Part shown: positions 22,955-30,771 of the stretch, piece after piece
Position numbering within the stretch: position 1 is the stretch's first letter
How the letters are laid out: each line of letters opens with the position of its first letter
NCBI GenBank assembly: GCA_913064995.1
Contig: CAJYBL010000004.1
Coordinates: 1-31,298, forward strand
Length of the DNA stretch: 31,298 nucleotides
Source: an uncultured Alphaproteobacteria bacterium
GTDB lineage: Bacteria; Pseudomonadota; Alphaproteobacteria; Puniceispirillales; Puniceispirillaceae
Reading direction: 5' to 3'
Made by a program: the position numbers and the translations under genes
The notes under the pieces: generated by a model
The model's database searches: none
What the model saw: the letters and a program-made list of their open reading frames with translations, nothing else
Told to the model about the DNA's origin: nothing

Positions 22955-24328
22955 ATGTCATCTTGCTATTCTATCTTTAAAACAGCCAGCTCATCTTTGG
23001 GCTGGCTGTTCCTATGTCTAAGTTTGATTGGTTTAGTGCCAATCTCTGCATCTGCCTTTGACCGTTACACTGCGCATGGTGGGCCGGTTCGTGATTTGGC
23101 ACTTTCGCCTGATGGAAAGCATTTTGTCACAGCCAGCTTTGACTATTCGGCAGTGTTATGGTCAGCCGATGAAATTGCCGAAAAATCAACATTAATCGGG
23201 CATGAAGCGGCGCTGAATACAGCGCAGTTTTCACCTGATGGGAAATTGCTTGCCACCGGCGGTGATGATGGTCTTGTTCTTGTCTGGAAAGCCGAACAAT
23301 TACCCGATGAATCGGCTGAGCCGATTATTCTTCGTGGCCATAGAGGTAAAATTGTTCATTTGGCTTTTTCTGCTGATAACAGCATGCTTGCCTCGGCCAG
23401 TTGGGACGGATCAATCGGAATCTGGCCATTGGATGCGGGGCCGGAAAAGGCTGAAGCCGGCGTCCGTTTTATCACCGGGCATGAAGGGCCGGTAAATGCG
23501 GTTCAATTTTCCGATGATAGCCAGTTTCTTTACAGTGCTGGATATGATGGCCAAATCCGCTATTGGCGTTTGGCAAATGACGAATATCTTCGCAGTGTCG
23601 TGAAAAACGGCTGGGGCGTTTCCGTTTTCGTCGTCGATGAAGTGCGTGACATTGTTGCATTTGGATCATCTGATGGTGTGATGAGCGTTTCGCGTATGTC
23701 AGATCAAACCGAATTGTTGCGCGTTGGCGATGAACGTGTGCCGGTTCTATCAATTTTCTATCATGCTGGTGAAGGGTTTTTGGGGTTTGGCAATGCCAAG
23801 GGGCGGGTACTTCTTACCGATACCAAAGACTGGTCGATCATTCGTGATTTCCATGCGGCCAATGGCCCGATTTGGAGTTTACTTGTCATGCCCGATGCGC
23901 AATCGCTGATGGTTGCGGGTCTTGATGATTTTATCACGCGCTGGCCAATTTTTGAGTTTCCCCCCGAATTTTTGGAGAGGCCTGGCCCAGCGCGCCGGTT
24001 TCACCCAAAACAGGAAATTAGCAACGGTGAACGTCAATTTGCCCGCAAATGCAGCGTTTGCCATACTTTAAAAGCAGATGGCAAGCGCCGCGCCGGGCCA
24101 AGTCTGTTTGGTGTTTTTGGTCGGCAGGCTGGTGGGCTTGAAGGCTATCCCTATTCGAAAGCATTGCAGACATCTGATATTGTTTGGAGCGCAGCAACCA
24201 TTAATCAGCTATTTGAAGAAGGGCCTGACAAGGTCACGCCCGGTACAAAAATGCCAATCCAGCGGATGAAAAACGCAAAAGATCGTGAAGATCTTGTGTC
24301 GTTCTTGCAATCTGCAACGCAAAAATAG
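22955..24328 (+). CDS. WD40 beta-propeller fused to a C-terminal cytochrome c
   Basis: This is an exported 457-residue fusion. Residues 1-34 form a signal peptide ending SASA. Residues 36-331 form about seven WD-type blades; four are clear (roughly 36-70, 82-112, 128-157 and 175-204, each ending in a W-containing strand), and later ones are degenerate. The C-terminal domain (about 352-457) is a class I cytochrome c with CSVCH at 366-370 and a KMPIQ segment around Met433 as the likely sixth ligand, plus GPSLFGVFGRQAG. The ribosome site TTAGGTGAT lies just before the ATG. It follows fdhC by 28 bases, so it may take electrons from FDH or its quinone branch. This arrangement is known in some alphaproteobacteria, but its function is not established here. 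Confidence 0.88.
   Translation: MSSCYSIFKTASSSLGWLFLCLSLIGLVPISASAFDRYTAHGGPVRDLALSPDGKHFVTASFDYSAVLWSADEIAEKSTLIGHEAALNTAQFSPDGKLLATGGDDGLVLVWKAEQLPDESAEPIILRGHRGKIVHLAFSADNSMLASASWDGSIGIWPLDAGPEKAEAGVRFITGHEGPVNAVQFSDDSQFLYSAGYDGQIRYWRLANDEYLRSVVKNGWGVSVFVVDEVRDIVAFGSSDGVMSVSRMSDQTELLRVGDERVPVLSIFYHAGEGFLGFGNAKGRVLLTDTKDWSIIRDFHAANGPIWSLLVMPDAQSLMVAGLDDFITRWPIFEFPPEFLERPGPARRFHPKQEISNGERQFARKCSVCHTLKADGKRRAGPSLFGVFGRQAGGLEGYPYSKALQTSDIVWSAATINQLFEEGPDKVTPGTKMPIQRMKNAKDREDLVSFLQSATQK
22981..23010 (+). other. Perfect 10-bp inverted repeat inside the start of the WD40-cytochrome gene
   Basis: AACAGCCAGC (22981-22990) and GCTGGCTGTT (23001-23010) are exact reverse complements with a ten-base loop. 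They begin 26 bases after the ATG at 22955, within the signal-peptide codons. The following sequence is not T-rich, so it is not a textbook terminator. It could limit read-through from fdhC or regulate translation. Confidence 0.6.
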
Positions 24329-24384
24329 ATAATCATCTTGGCGTTATGTCGCAGTGACAATGGCCAAGTAGTGGAGAAGTTAAC

Positions 24385-24522
24385 ATGAAAATGTTTTTAA
24401 TCAGTAGCGCTGTTGCAATCATTATCGCCTTTGTTGCCTATAATGTGCTGGTCAGCACTGGTATGGATACAGCATCAGTTTATTCAAGCGACAATGTAAG
24501 GCTGACAAGCAACGGCTCTTAG
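24385..24522 (+). CDS. 45-residue membrane microprotein
   Basis: This small reading frame follows the WD40-cytochrome gene. It encodes one hydrophobic helix (MFLISSAVAIIIAFVAYNVL, about residues 3-22), then a short polar tail ending YSSDNVRLTSNGS. GGAG at 24372-24375 is a reasonable ribosome site nine bases upstream. Its TAG stop overlaps the stop codon of the convergent S8 protease gene. I recall similar short proteins with a Y-S-x-x-x-VRL end near such genes in other alphaproteobacteria, but this is from memory. A role as a membrane helper of the cytochrome or protease is a guess. Confidence 0.65.
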   Translation: MKMFLISSAVAIIIAFVAYNVLVSTGMDTASVYSSDNVRLTSNGS

Positions 24523-25832
24523 TCTTTGACCTTGGTCTTGGTGTCCTGACGATATGGTTTGCAGGTTGTATCAAGCTTGCTGTCTGATAGAAACAGTCCA
24601 TAGCCTGCTCCCGATGCAGCGGGAAGGAGGCTAGTTTTGACTGCTTTTGCTAGCGCTTTCCCCGTCAGGCGGTTTGGCCTAGCTGCATTTGAAATACAAA
24701 TCGCATATGCGGTTAGCTTCGGTACAGCAAAGCTGCTTCCAGACATCATGCGCTGATGCGCATTGACACCTATCGTCAGCAAATTTTCAGCTGGCAACCC
24801 AATATCAACCGCTTTGCCAAAGTTTGATCCATCGGCAAGCCTGCCATCGAGCATGGTAGAGGTGACGGTGATCGCATTATCCAGTGCGTTTACAGCCGGA
24901 TAAATGGGTAATTCACCAAGATCAACACCATTATTTCCGGCAGAAATAATAAACAGAATTTCGGGATGACGTTCTGCTGCCGCGAAAAAATACGTCCAAT
25001 CATCGGGCGATTGACTGCCAAGGGGCATCATAACAATGCTGGCATTTTGTGCTGCTAACCAATCCACCACATCACCCATTAACGCCATATCAGGGCGTGG
25101 ATAGCGCACTGGCAAAAGCTGAAAGCCCACCCCAGATTGATGCAGAATATCAACAACATAGCTTCCGTGGTTTTGGGGGTAAAAGGGGCTTCGGCCAAGG
25201 CTGGCATCAAATGGCTGATTATCCCCATCCCACATGTCGCGGGCGACAAGGACGCCGGACTGATCATAAATTAGGTATTGCTGAAATGCGGGGCGTCGAT
25301 AATCGATTCCTGAATCAATATGCCCAATCCGAAGGTGCTGGTTCGGTTTTGATTTAGAGGAGGCTTTGGGCCGCATTGGTGGCGGGTTGATCCATATTTT
25401 ATCAGCTGGCTTGCCATGTCTCTTAATTGTCACATATTGCATGCGGCCATCATCAAGATAGGTGATTTGCCTCTTTTCGATCACCATACAATCGCGGGTA
25501 AAGACAGATAGTGAGAGGGGTGTTTCGCCTTCCAAAATCTCGCCGCGCAATGTGCGCAACTTGCCTGACATGAACACAGCCCAAAGCTTTGCCGTCATTT
25601 TGTGACCGGATTTAAAGATGAATTGCAGGCGGGTTACAGGGCCGCGCTGACCAAGCTGGTGACGATCGAAGCGCCATTGGGTTTTTGTAGCAAATTTGGT
25701 GGCAAATTCGGCAATTTTTTCCAGATTCGCGGTTAAATCATCTTTTGCCTGCAAATCGCGGCAAAATTGTGCAAAGCTATGCTGGTTGGATGGTTGGTCT
25801 GCTGCGACATTTTGTATAGGGGCAATCATCAA
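24519..25832 (-). CDS. Exported subtilisin-family (S8) serine protease
   Basis: This is a 437-residue S8 peptidase. The catalytic triad and oxyanion residue are visible: HIDSGID (Asp173), NHGSYVVDIL (His222), SAGNN (Asn300) and GSSFAVP (Ser367), with numbering from the TTG at 25832. The first 150 residues before the peptidase domain look like a propeptide or pre-domain. The in-frame bases upstream of the TTG encode the rest of a signal peptide (RTIRLFFGSIATTLLMIAPI, ending NVAA), but no ATG, GTG or TTG precedes it before the stop codon at 25950-25952. The true start is therefore uncertain (see finding). The gene is divergent from the S1 protease and convergent with the 45-residue microprotein. 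Confidence 0.88.
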   Translation of the reverse strand: MMIAPIQNVAADQPSNQHSFAQFCRDLQAKDDLTANLEKIAEFATKFATKTQWRFDRHQLGQRGPVTRLQFIFKSGHKMTAKLWAVFMSGKLRTLRGEILEGETPLSLSVFTRDCMVIEKRQITYLDDGRMQYVTIKRHGKPADKIWINPPPMRPKASSKSKPNQHLRIGHIDSGIDYRRPAFQQYLIYDQSGVLVARDMWDGDNQPFDASLGRSPFYPQNHGSYVVDILHQSGVGFQLLPVRYPRPDMALMGDVVDWLAAQNASIVMMPLGSQSPDDWTYFFAAAERHPEILFIISAGNNGVDLGELPIYPAVNALDNAITVTSTMLDGRLADGSNFGKAVDIGLPAENLLTIGVNAHQRMMSGSSFAVPKLTAYAICISNAARPNRLTGKALAKAVKTSLLPAASGAGYGLFLSDSKLDTTCKPYRQDTKTKVKD

Positions 25833-25929
25833 CAGGGTGGTGGCAATAGAACCAAAAAAAAGACGGATCGTACGAAAATTGTTGGTCTTGAAACGCGACG
25901 ATAAGTGATTTTTTGGCTTTGATCGTTTG

Positions 25930-26682
25930 ATGGGAACCTCGATGGTAAATCACCTGATAGATGCGACATTTCAACGGCAGATTATATTTGCCCTCATGGC
26001 CATCATTCTAGGCCTGTTTGGCCATGCTGCCAAGGCAGAGCATGGTGAACAAACTTGGGCACAGGCACAAAAATCTGTTGTTGTGGTTAACCCCGTTTGG
26101 CCAGGATATGACCGCCCGGGTTTTGGCGCGCCAAAAGGAACAGCACCAGCTGGAAGCGGTATTTATTTCAGCGTTGATGGCGCGGAAGAATCGACCTTTA
26201 TCATCACCGCTGCCCATGTTGTGAATTCTGCTCAATCAATTGAAATTATTGATTTTTCTGGAAATGTCACCACAGCAATGATTCATGCAATTGACACCAG
26301 ACGTGACATTGCCATTCTAAGAACAGAACTGACCGGCGCCGGCATTGCAATTCGGCAAAATGAGCCATTGATCGGAAGCCATGTTTGCGCACTTGGTAAC
26401 AGCTTTGGTCTTGGCACTGGGATGACCTGCGGTATTGTATCGGCGGTGCGGCGTTCCAATATAGGGTTTAATGATATCGAAGATTTTATTCAGACTGATG
26501 CGGCGGTAAACCCGGGGATGTCTGGTGGGGCTTTGGTTGATCCACAAGGTCGTTTGGTTGGTTTGATTGATGGTATTTTCACAAAAAAAGCCGATATTGA
26601 TGCTGGTGTGAATTTTGCTATTTCAGTGCCGCTCATTCAGCAAAGCTTGGCATCGCAATTAAAGGCAGGTGTTCAGTTTTAG
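25930..26682 (+). CDS. Exported trypsin-like (S1) serine protease, DegP/HtrA-type
   Basis: This protein of about 250 residues has a signal peptide (RQIIFALMAIILGLFGHAAKAE) and one trypsin-like domain. The triad is visible: FIITAAHVV (His97), TRRDIAIL (Asp127) and NPGMSGGAL (Ser199), counting from TTG 25927. Cys154 and Cys168 could form a disulfide. No PDZ domain follows, unlike DegP/DegQ, so it is a short protease-only form. It could also start at ATG 25942, with GGGAACC just ahead. It is divergent from the S8 protease with overlapping upstream regions. Periplasmic quality control is a likely role; a link to FDH is only positional. Confidence 0.9.
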   Translation: MGTSMVNHLIDATFQRQIIFALMAIILGLFGHAAKAEHGEQTWAQAQKSVVVVNPVWPGYDRPGFGAPKGTAPAGSGIYFSVDGAEESTFIITAAHVVNSAQSIEIIDFSGNVTTAMIHAIDTRRDIAILRTELTGAGIAIRQNEPLIGSHVCALGNSFGLGTGMTCGIVSAVRRSNIGFNDIEDFIQTDAAVNPGMSGGALVDPQGRLVGLIDGIFTKKADIDAGVNFAISVPLIQQSLASQLKAGVQF

Positions 26683-26811
26683 CGGCAAAATTCTTGTCCG
26701 GTCTGACTAGCGTCATTCGCCAACTCTCTCTATAGTAGTTGGGCTCTGACTGTTGCGGAAATTTATAGTCGATTGATGATCGGCTTTGGGAACAAAGGTT
26801 ATAGTTGAATT
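26683..26811. promoter_or_regulatory. Upstream region of the molybdopterin operon
   Basis: These 129 bases precede moaA and should contain its promoter. A weak inverted repeat, CCAACT (26720-26725) with AGTTGG (26737-26742), is present. I do not recognise the molybdenum-cofactor riboswitch fold or a clear ModE site. A riboswitch cannot be excluded by eye. Confidence 0.35.
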
Positions 26812-27828
26812 ATGGATAATTTAGTGCCGCCGAAAACCCTTATCGATCCGTTTGGCCGGACGGTTGATTATATCCGTGTATCGGTTACTGATCGTTGCGA
26901 TTTTCGTTGCGTCTATTGTATGGCCGAACATATGACCTTTTTGCCAAAGGCCGAATTATTGTCTTTGGAAGAGTTGGAACAGGTTTGCCGCAATTTTATG
27001 GCTCTTGGTACACGTAAAATCCGGTTAACTGGCGGTGAACCTCTAGTACGTCGCAATATCATGCATTTGATCCGTAATCTTGGTAGCGAGGTCAAGGCAG
27101 GTAATCTTGACGAGTTGACCATCACCACAAACGGCAGCCAATTGCATAAGATGGCGGATGAACTTATTGATGCTGGGGTTAAGCGACTGAATATTTCAAT
27201 CGATACGCTTGATCCGGATCGGTTTCGCGAAATTACCCGTTGGGGTGATCTTGATAATGTTCTTGGAGGGCTTGAGGCGGCAAAACGTGCCGGACTTGCT
27301 ATCAAGCTAAACGCGGTTGCGTTAAAAGGCGTCAATGAGTTTGATCTTGGCAATATGGTGGCATGGGCCGGTGATCAAGGGTTTGATATGACCATCATTG
27401 AGGTTATGCCGATGGGTGATATCGGCAACGAAAATCGCGTTGATCAATATCTGCCGTTGTCTCAAGTACGTGCCGAATTGTCGAAACGTTTCACCTTAAC
27501 CGATAATAATTTCCAAACCCCTGGGCCAGCGCGCTATGTGACTGTTGAAGAAACCGGCCGCCGCCTTGGCTTTATCACACCGCTGACACACAATTTTTGT
27601 GAATCATGCAACCGTGTTCGGGTGACTTGCACTGGCCAGCTTTATATGTGTCTTGGTCAGGATGATAATGCTGATCTCGCCAAAGCGCTTCGTAATGATG
27701 GCGAAGACGGGTTGCGCGATGCCATTATCGAAGCCATTGGCCGTAAACCAAAAGGGCATGACTTTGTCATAAGTCGGCGGGCACCAAATGCGGCAGTTGC
27801 GCGACATATGAATGTAACCGGAGGCTAG
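26812..27828 (+). CDS. moaA: GTP 3',8-cyclase (molybdenum cofactor biosynthesis, radical SAM)
   Basis: This 338-residue radical-SAM enzyme catalyses the first step of molybdopterin synthesis, making 3',8-cyclo-7,8-dihydro-GTP from GTP. The N-terminal SAM-cluster motif is CDFRCVYC (Cys29, Cys33, Cys36). The C-terminal cluster that binds GTP is visible as FCESCNRVRVTCTGQLYMC. The C-terminus ends in N-V-T-G-G, the di-glycine needed for catalysis. The RKIRLTGGEPLVR segment is also conserved. It is the first gene of moaA-mobB-moeA-moaE, with short gaps. MoaC, the next enzyme, is not in the window. Confidence 0.98.
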   Translation: MDNLVPPKTLIDPFGRTVDYIRVSVTDRCDFRCVYCMAEHMTFLPKAELLSLEELEQVCRNFMALGTRKIRLTGGEPLVRRNIMHLIRNLGSEVKAGNLDELTITTNGSQLHKMADELIDAGVKRLNISIDTLDPDRFREITRWGDLDNVLGGLEAAKRAGLAIKLNAVALKGVNEFDLGNMVAWAGDQGFDMTIIEVMPMGDIGNENRVDQYLPLSQVRAELSKRFTLTDNNFQTPGPARYVTVEETGRRLGFITPLTHNFCESCNRVRVTCTGQLYMCLGQDDNADLAKALRNDGEDGLRDAIIEAIGRKPKGHDFVISRRAPNAAVARHMNVTGG

Positions 27829-27831
27829 GCG

Positions 27832-28374
27832 GTGACTGAGGCGCGTCTTATCCGTCCCGGTCGACATGGCGCCATATTCGGGTTTGCGGGTTGGTCTGGT
27901 TCAGGTAAAACCACGCTTGTTGAGAAAGTCATTTCCTATATCAGCGCTAGCGGGGTTGATGTCGCCACAATCAAACACGCGCATCATCATTTTGATGCTG
28001 ATCATCCGGGAAAAGATAGCTATCGCCATCGCGAGGCAGGATCACGGCAAGTTCTGGTGTCATCGGCCTATCGGTCGGCGCATTTCATTGAACATGGCGA
28101 AAGAGGCGAGCCTGATCTATCCGTTTTGCTTGACCAATTGGCACCGGCTGATCTGGTTCTTGTTGAAGGGTTTAAAAGCTATCCCATTGAAAAAATAGAA
28201 GTCCACCGGCCATCAGTTGGCAAATCACAGCTTTATCCAAATGATGATCTGGTGATTGCCTTGGCAAGTGATGAGCCGATTCTGGAATGTCCATTACCGT
28301 TTTTTGACCTTGAAGACGTTGCCGGAATTGCGGCTTTTATTCTGGTGCAAACAAAGTTGAAACAGGCGAGCTAG
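27832..28374 (+). CDS. mobB: Molybdopterin-guanine dinucleotide biosynthesis adaptor MobB
   Basis: This 180-residue P-loop protein assists MobA in attaching GMP to molybdopterin. The Walker A motif GWSGSGKTTL lies at about residues 20-29, and the HAHHHFDADHPGKDSYRHREAG segment is the MobB signature. VLVEGFKSYPIEKIEV carries the likely Walker B region. The start is a GTG at 27832, three bases after the moaA stop, with GGAGG about five bases ahead. MobA is not present in the window, so the bis-MGD cofactor expected for FDH must use a mobA elsewhere. Confidence 0.95.
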   Translation: MTEARLIRPGRHGAIFGFAGWSGSGKTTLVEKVISYISASGVDVATIKHAHHHFDADHPGKDSYRHREAGSRQVLVSSAYRSAHFIEHGERGEPDLSVLLDQLAPADLVLVEGFKSYPIEKIEVHRPSVGKSQLYPNDDLVIALASDEPILECPLPFFDLEDVAGIAAFILVQTKLKQAS

Positions 28375-28378
28375 GGCC

Positions 28379-29614
28379 ATGTCCAACCAACGGACGGCTC
28401 CCATTCCCATTGATCAAGCACGAAGCCAATTGCTTGCCAGCATTGATATGATTTCGACGACCGAAATCGTGTCACTTGATGATGCATGTGGCAGGATCGC
28501 CGCTGAAAACATTACCAGCTTGATTGATTTGCCCCGAACGTATAACGCCGCCGTTGACGGTTACGGTGTCGATTCGGCAGAATTGGCCGCAGCTCCCCAT
28601 AAACTGTTCAAAATTATTGGTGTAGCGCGGGCTGGACATCCTTTTGATGGGGTGATTGGCGCTGGGGAAGCCATTGAAATTTACACTGGCGCAGTCATGC
28701 CATCTGGTCCTGATTGCGTTGCAATGCATGAAGATTGCAGCCGTACCGATGATACGGTGGTGATTACGACAAACTTATCAAAGGCAAGCAATATGCGCCC
28801 GCCAGGTGAAAATTTGGCCAAAGGCGAGACTATTATCACCAAGGGGCAGATGATTACCGCAGCTTTGGTTGGCCAGCTTGCCGCAGCGGGAACAGCACAA
28901 GTAGAGGTTGCTCGTTGCCTCCGCGTTGCCGTTATGTCAACTGGCGATGAGGTTGTGACCGCTGGCACCGATGCAGCGCATGCACAAATTTTCGATGCTA
29001 ATCGCCCGATGCTGAAAGCCATGCTGCAAAGCAAGCAGATTGAGGTCATTGATTGCGGTATCGTTCCTGATCGGTTGGATGCGCTTGCCGATGCGTATGA
29101 GCAGGCTTTGCAAAAGGCTGACGTTGTCATTTCATCAGGTGGTGCGTCAGACGGGATTGAAGATCACAGCCAGCAGGCCATGAGGCAAATTGGGGCAAGC
29201 TGTGCATTTTGGCGTTTGGCAATGAAGCCCGGGCGACCAATGGCAGTGGGGCAGCGTGAAAAACAGCTTGTTTTCTGCCTTCCCGGAAATCCGGTTGCAG
29301 CTTTTGTTTGCACGCGATTATTGATCAACCCGGTTTTGACGCGTCTTTTGGGCGGCATTGTCCAGCCGACTTTAAAGATTAGCGTTCCGGCTGGATTTAC
29401 GCATCGTAAAAAACCGGGTCGTGCCGAATTTTTACGGGTTGTTCTTGTTGATGAAGGTGATGGGCAGGTTCTACAGCTTCATGGCCGTAAAGGAGCAGGG
29501 GTGATTTCATCGTTAACTGGCGCGGATGGTCTCGTTGAAATTCCGCTTGAAAATGCCGGTGTCGACAAGGGCTTGATGTTGAGTTTTCTGCCATTTCATG
29601 AACGTGGCCTTTAG
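28379..29614 (+). CDS. moeA: Molybdopterin molybdotransferase MoeA
   Basis: This 411-residue enzyme inserts molybdate (or tungstate) into adenylated molybdopterin. The N-terminal LPRTYNAAVDGYGV segment, the GDEVV motif near residue 190, VISSGGASDGIEDH, and the MKPGRPMAVGQ with LPGNPVAAFV segments are all MoeA landmarks. The length equals the E. coli enzyme's. It begins four bases after the mobB stop. As the metal-insertion step, it links the tungstate-binding protein upstream with FDH. Metal selectivity cannot be read by eye. Confidence 0.97.
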   Translation: MSNQRTAPIPIDQARSQLLASIDMISTTEIVSLDDACGRIAAENITSLIDLPRTYNAAVDGYGVDSAELAAAPHKLFKIIGVARAGHPFDGVIGAGEAIEIYTGAVMPSGPDCVAMHEDCSRTDDTVVITTNLSKASNMRPPGENLAKGETIITKGQMITAALVGQLAAAGTAQVEVARCLRVAVMSTGDEVVTAGTDAAHAQIFDANRPMLKAMLQSKQIEVIDCGIVPDRLDALADAYEQALQKADVVISSGGASDGIEDHSQQAMRQIGASCAFWRLAMKPGRPMAVGQREKQLVFCLPGNPVAAFVCTRLLINPVLTRLLGGIVQPTLKISVPAGFTHRKKPGRAEFLRVVLVDEGDGQVLQLHGRKGAGVISSLTGADGLVEIPLENAGVDKGLMLSFLPFHERGL

Positions 29615-29638
29615 GCCGGTCATCAGGTGAGGGATAAA

Positions 29639-30091
29639 ATGAGCGTAAGAATAACCGAAGATGATTTTGATATCGCGCTTGAGCATGAAAAGCTAAAATC
29701 GCAAGATGCTGGGGCAATTGTAACCTTTACTGGAACAGTCCGCGACCTGCCAAACGGTGGCGGGCTGAACGCGATGACGCTTGAACATTATCCGGGCATG
29801 ACCGAATCTGAAATTGAAATGATCATTGATCAGGCAAAATCACGCTGGCCCTTGGCCAAGGTAACGGTCATTCATCGTGTTGGCCGGATGTTGCCAACCG
29901 AAAATATTGTTTTTGTTGGCTGTTCTTCGGCGCATCGGGGGGCGGCGTTTGATGGTGCCAATTTCATTATGGATTTTTTAAAAACCAAAGCACCATTCTG
30001 GAAATTGGAAGACGGGCCTGACGGCGCAAAATGGGTTGATGCGCGTGATTCCGACAGCAAAGCGCTTGATCGCTGGAACCTGCCAGAATAG
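29639..30091 (+). CDS. moaE: Molybdopterin synthase catalytic subunit MoaE
   Basis: This 150-residue subunit converts precursor Z (cyclic pyranopterin monophosphate) to molybdopterin using sulfur from thiocarboxylated MoaD. The family segments are GAIVTFTGTVRD (about residues 24-35), LEHYPGMTESEIEMI, VIHRVGRM and CSSAHRGAAFDGANFIMDFLKTKAPFWKLE. I use ATG 29639 with GGTGAGGG upstream. MoaD, the usual immediate neighbour, is absent: only 24 bases separate moeA and moaE. Confidence 0.97.
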   Translation: MSVRITEDDFDIALEHEKLKSQDAGAIVTFTGTVRDLPNGGGLNAMTLEHYPGMTESEIEMIIDQAKSRWPLAKVTVIHRVGRMLPTENIVFVGCSSAHRGAAFDGANFIMDFLKTKAPFWKLEDGPDGAKWVDARDSDSKALDRWNLPE

Positions 30092-30116
30092 GGCTTGCAT
30101 GACTGCCTCAGCCAAT

Positions 30117-30764
30117 TTATCGCGGGATATAATCGTTTTTCCATTTTAAAACGACATTGAAAGATATCGAAATGCGCGGCATTTCCGCCATGTTTGGATG
30201 TACCAGATGATGCAAAAAGGCTGGCCATAAAAATAAATCACCATTATTTGGCAAAAGCCGATGTTCGGCATCGACCTGTCCATCATTGCGGATTGAATTC
30301 ATATTGGCCTGTGGGCGCGGGTCGAAAAAGCTAATGGCGCTCGGATTCAAATCTGACCGGAATGTATCGGCATCTGTCTGATCGGGCACGGAAACATAAT
30401 AGGTGCCGGACAGCCATGAATGGGGGTGATTATGCAGATTGTGATAATCGCCGCGCATATTCACATTCGCCCAGCCTTGTAAAATCCATTCAAGGTCATA
30501 ATCAATGCCGGCATGACGCGCATAATCCAGAACCGCGCGATCACAACATTGTCGAAGCCAGATAACGGCCGGATGGTCGGTCATGAATAGATTGTCGGAC
30601 GTATAATCAACCGTCATATCGTCACGAGCGATGTTCTGTTCCAACAAATGATCAGCCAGAACCGGATTTGCCGTGTCATGACCGGGAAGACTAAGCGACA
30701 TGAATTGTGTCGGCCATAGCTGTTTAAATTCTGGTTTCCCGGGTGTGTTTTCTAATTGTGACAT
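30117..30764 (-). CDS. Putative 2OG-Fe(II) oxygenase-like protein
   Basis: This is a 215-residue protein. The core WANVNMRGDYHNLHNHPHSWLSGTYYVSVP segment, the later DPRP stretch and GDLFLWPAFLHHLVHPN follow the pattern of the small 2OG-Fe(II) oxygenase-like family (TIGR02466 type), where His of HxHPHS and a later His coordinate iron. The ATG at 30764 is preceded on the minus strand by CGGAG and begins MSQLENTPGK; a longer frame to 30854 lacks support. It is convergent with moaE. The substrate is unknown, and the link to the molybdopterin genes is only positional. Confidence 0.75.
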   Translation of the reverse strand: MSQLENTPGKPEFKQLWPTQFMSLSLPGHDTANPVLADHLLEQNIARDDMTVDYTSDNLFMTDHPAVIWLRQCCDRAVLDYARHAGIDYDLEWILQGWANVNMRGDYHNLHNHPHSWLSGTYYVSVPDQTDADTFRSDLNPSAISFFDPRPQANMNSIRNDGQVDAEHRLLPNNGDLFLWPAFLHHLVHPNMAEMPRISISFNVVLKWKNDYIPR

Positions 30765-30771
30765 TATATGG

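Noticed and set aside
26683..26811. Molybdenum-cofactor riboswitch upstream of moaA
   Set aside because: Only a weak 6-bp hairpin is visible and I cannot match the conserved riboswitch architecture by eye.
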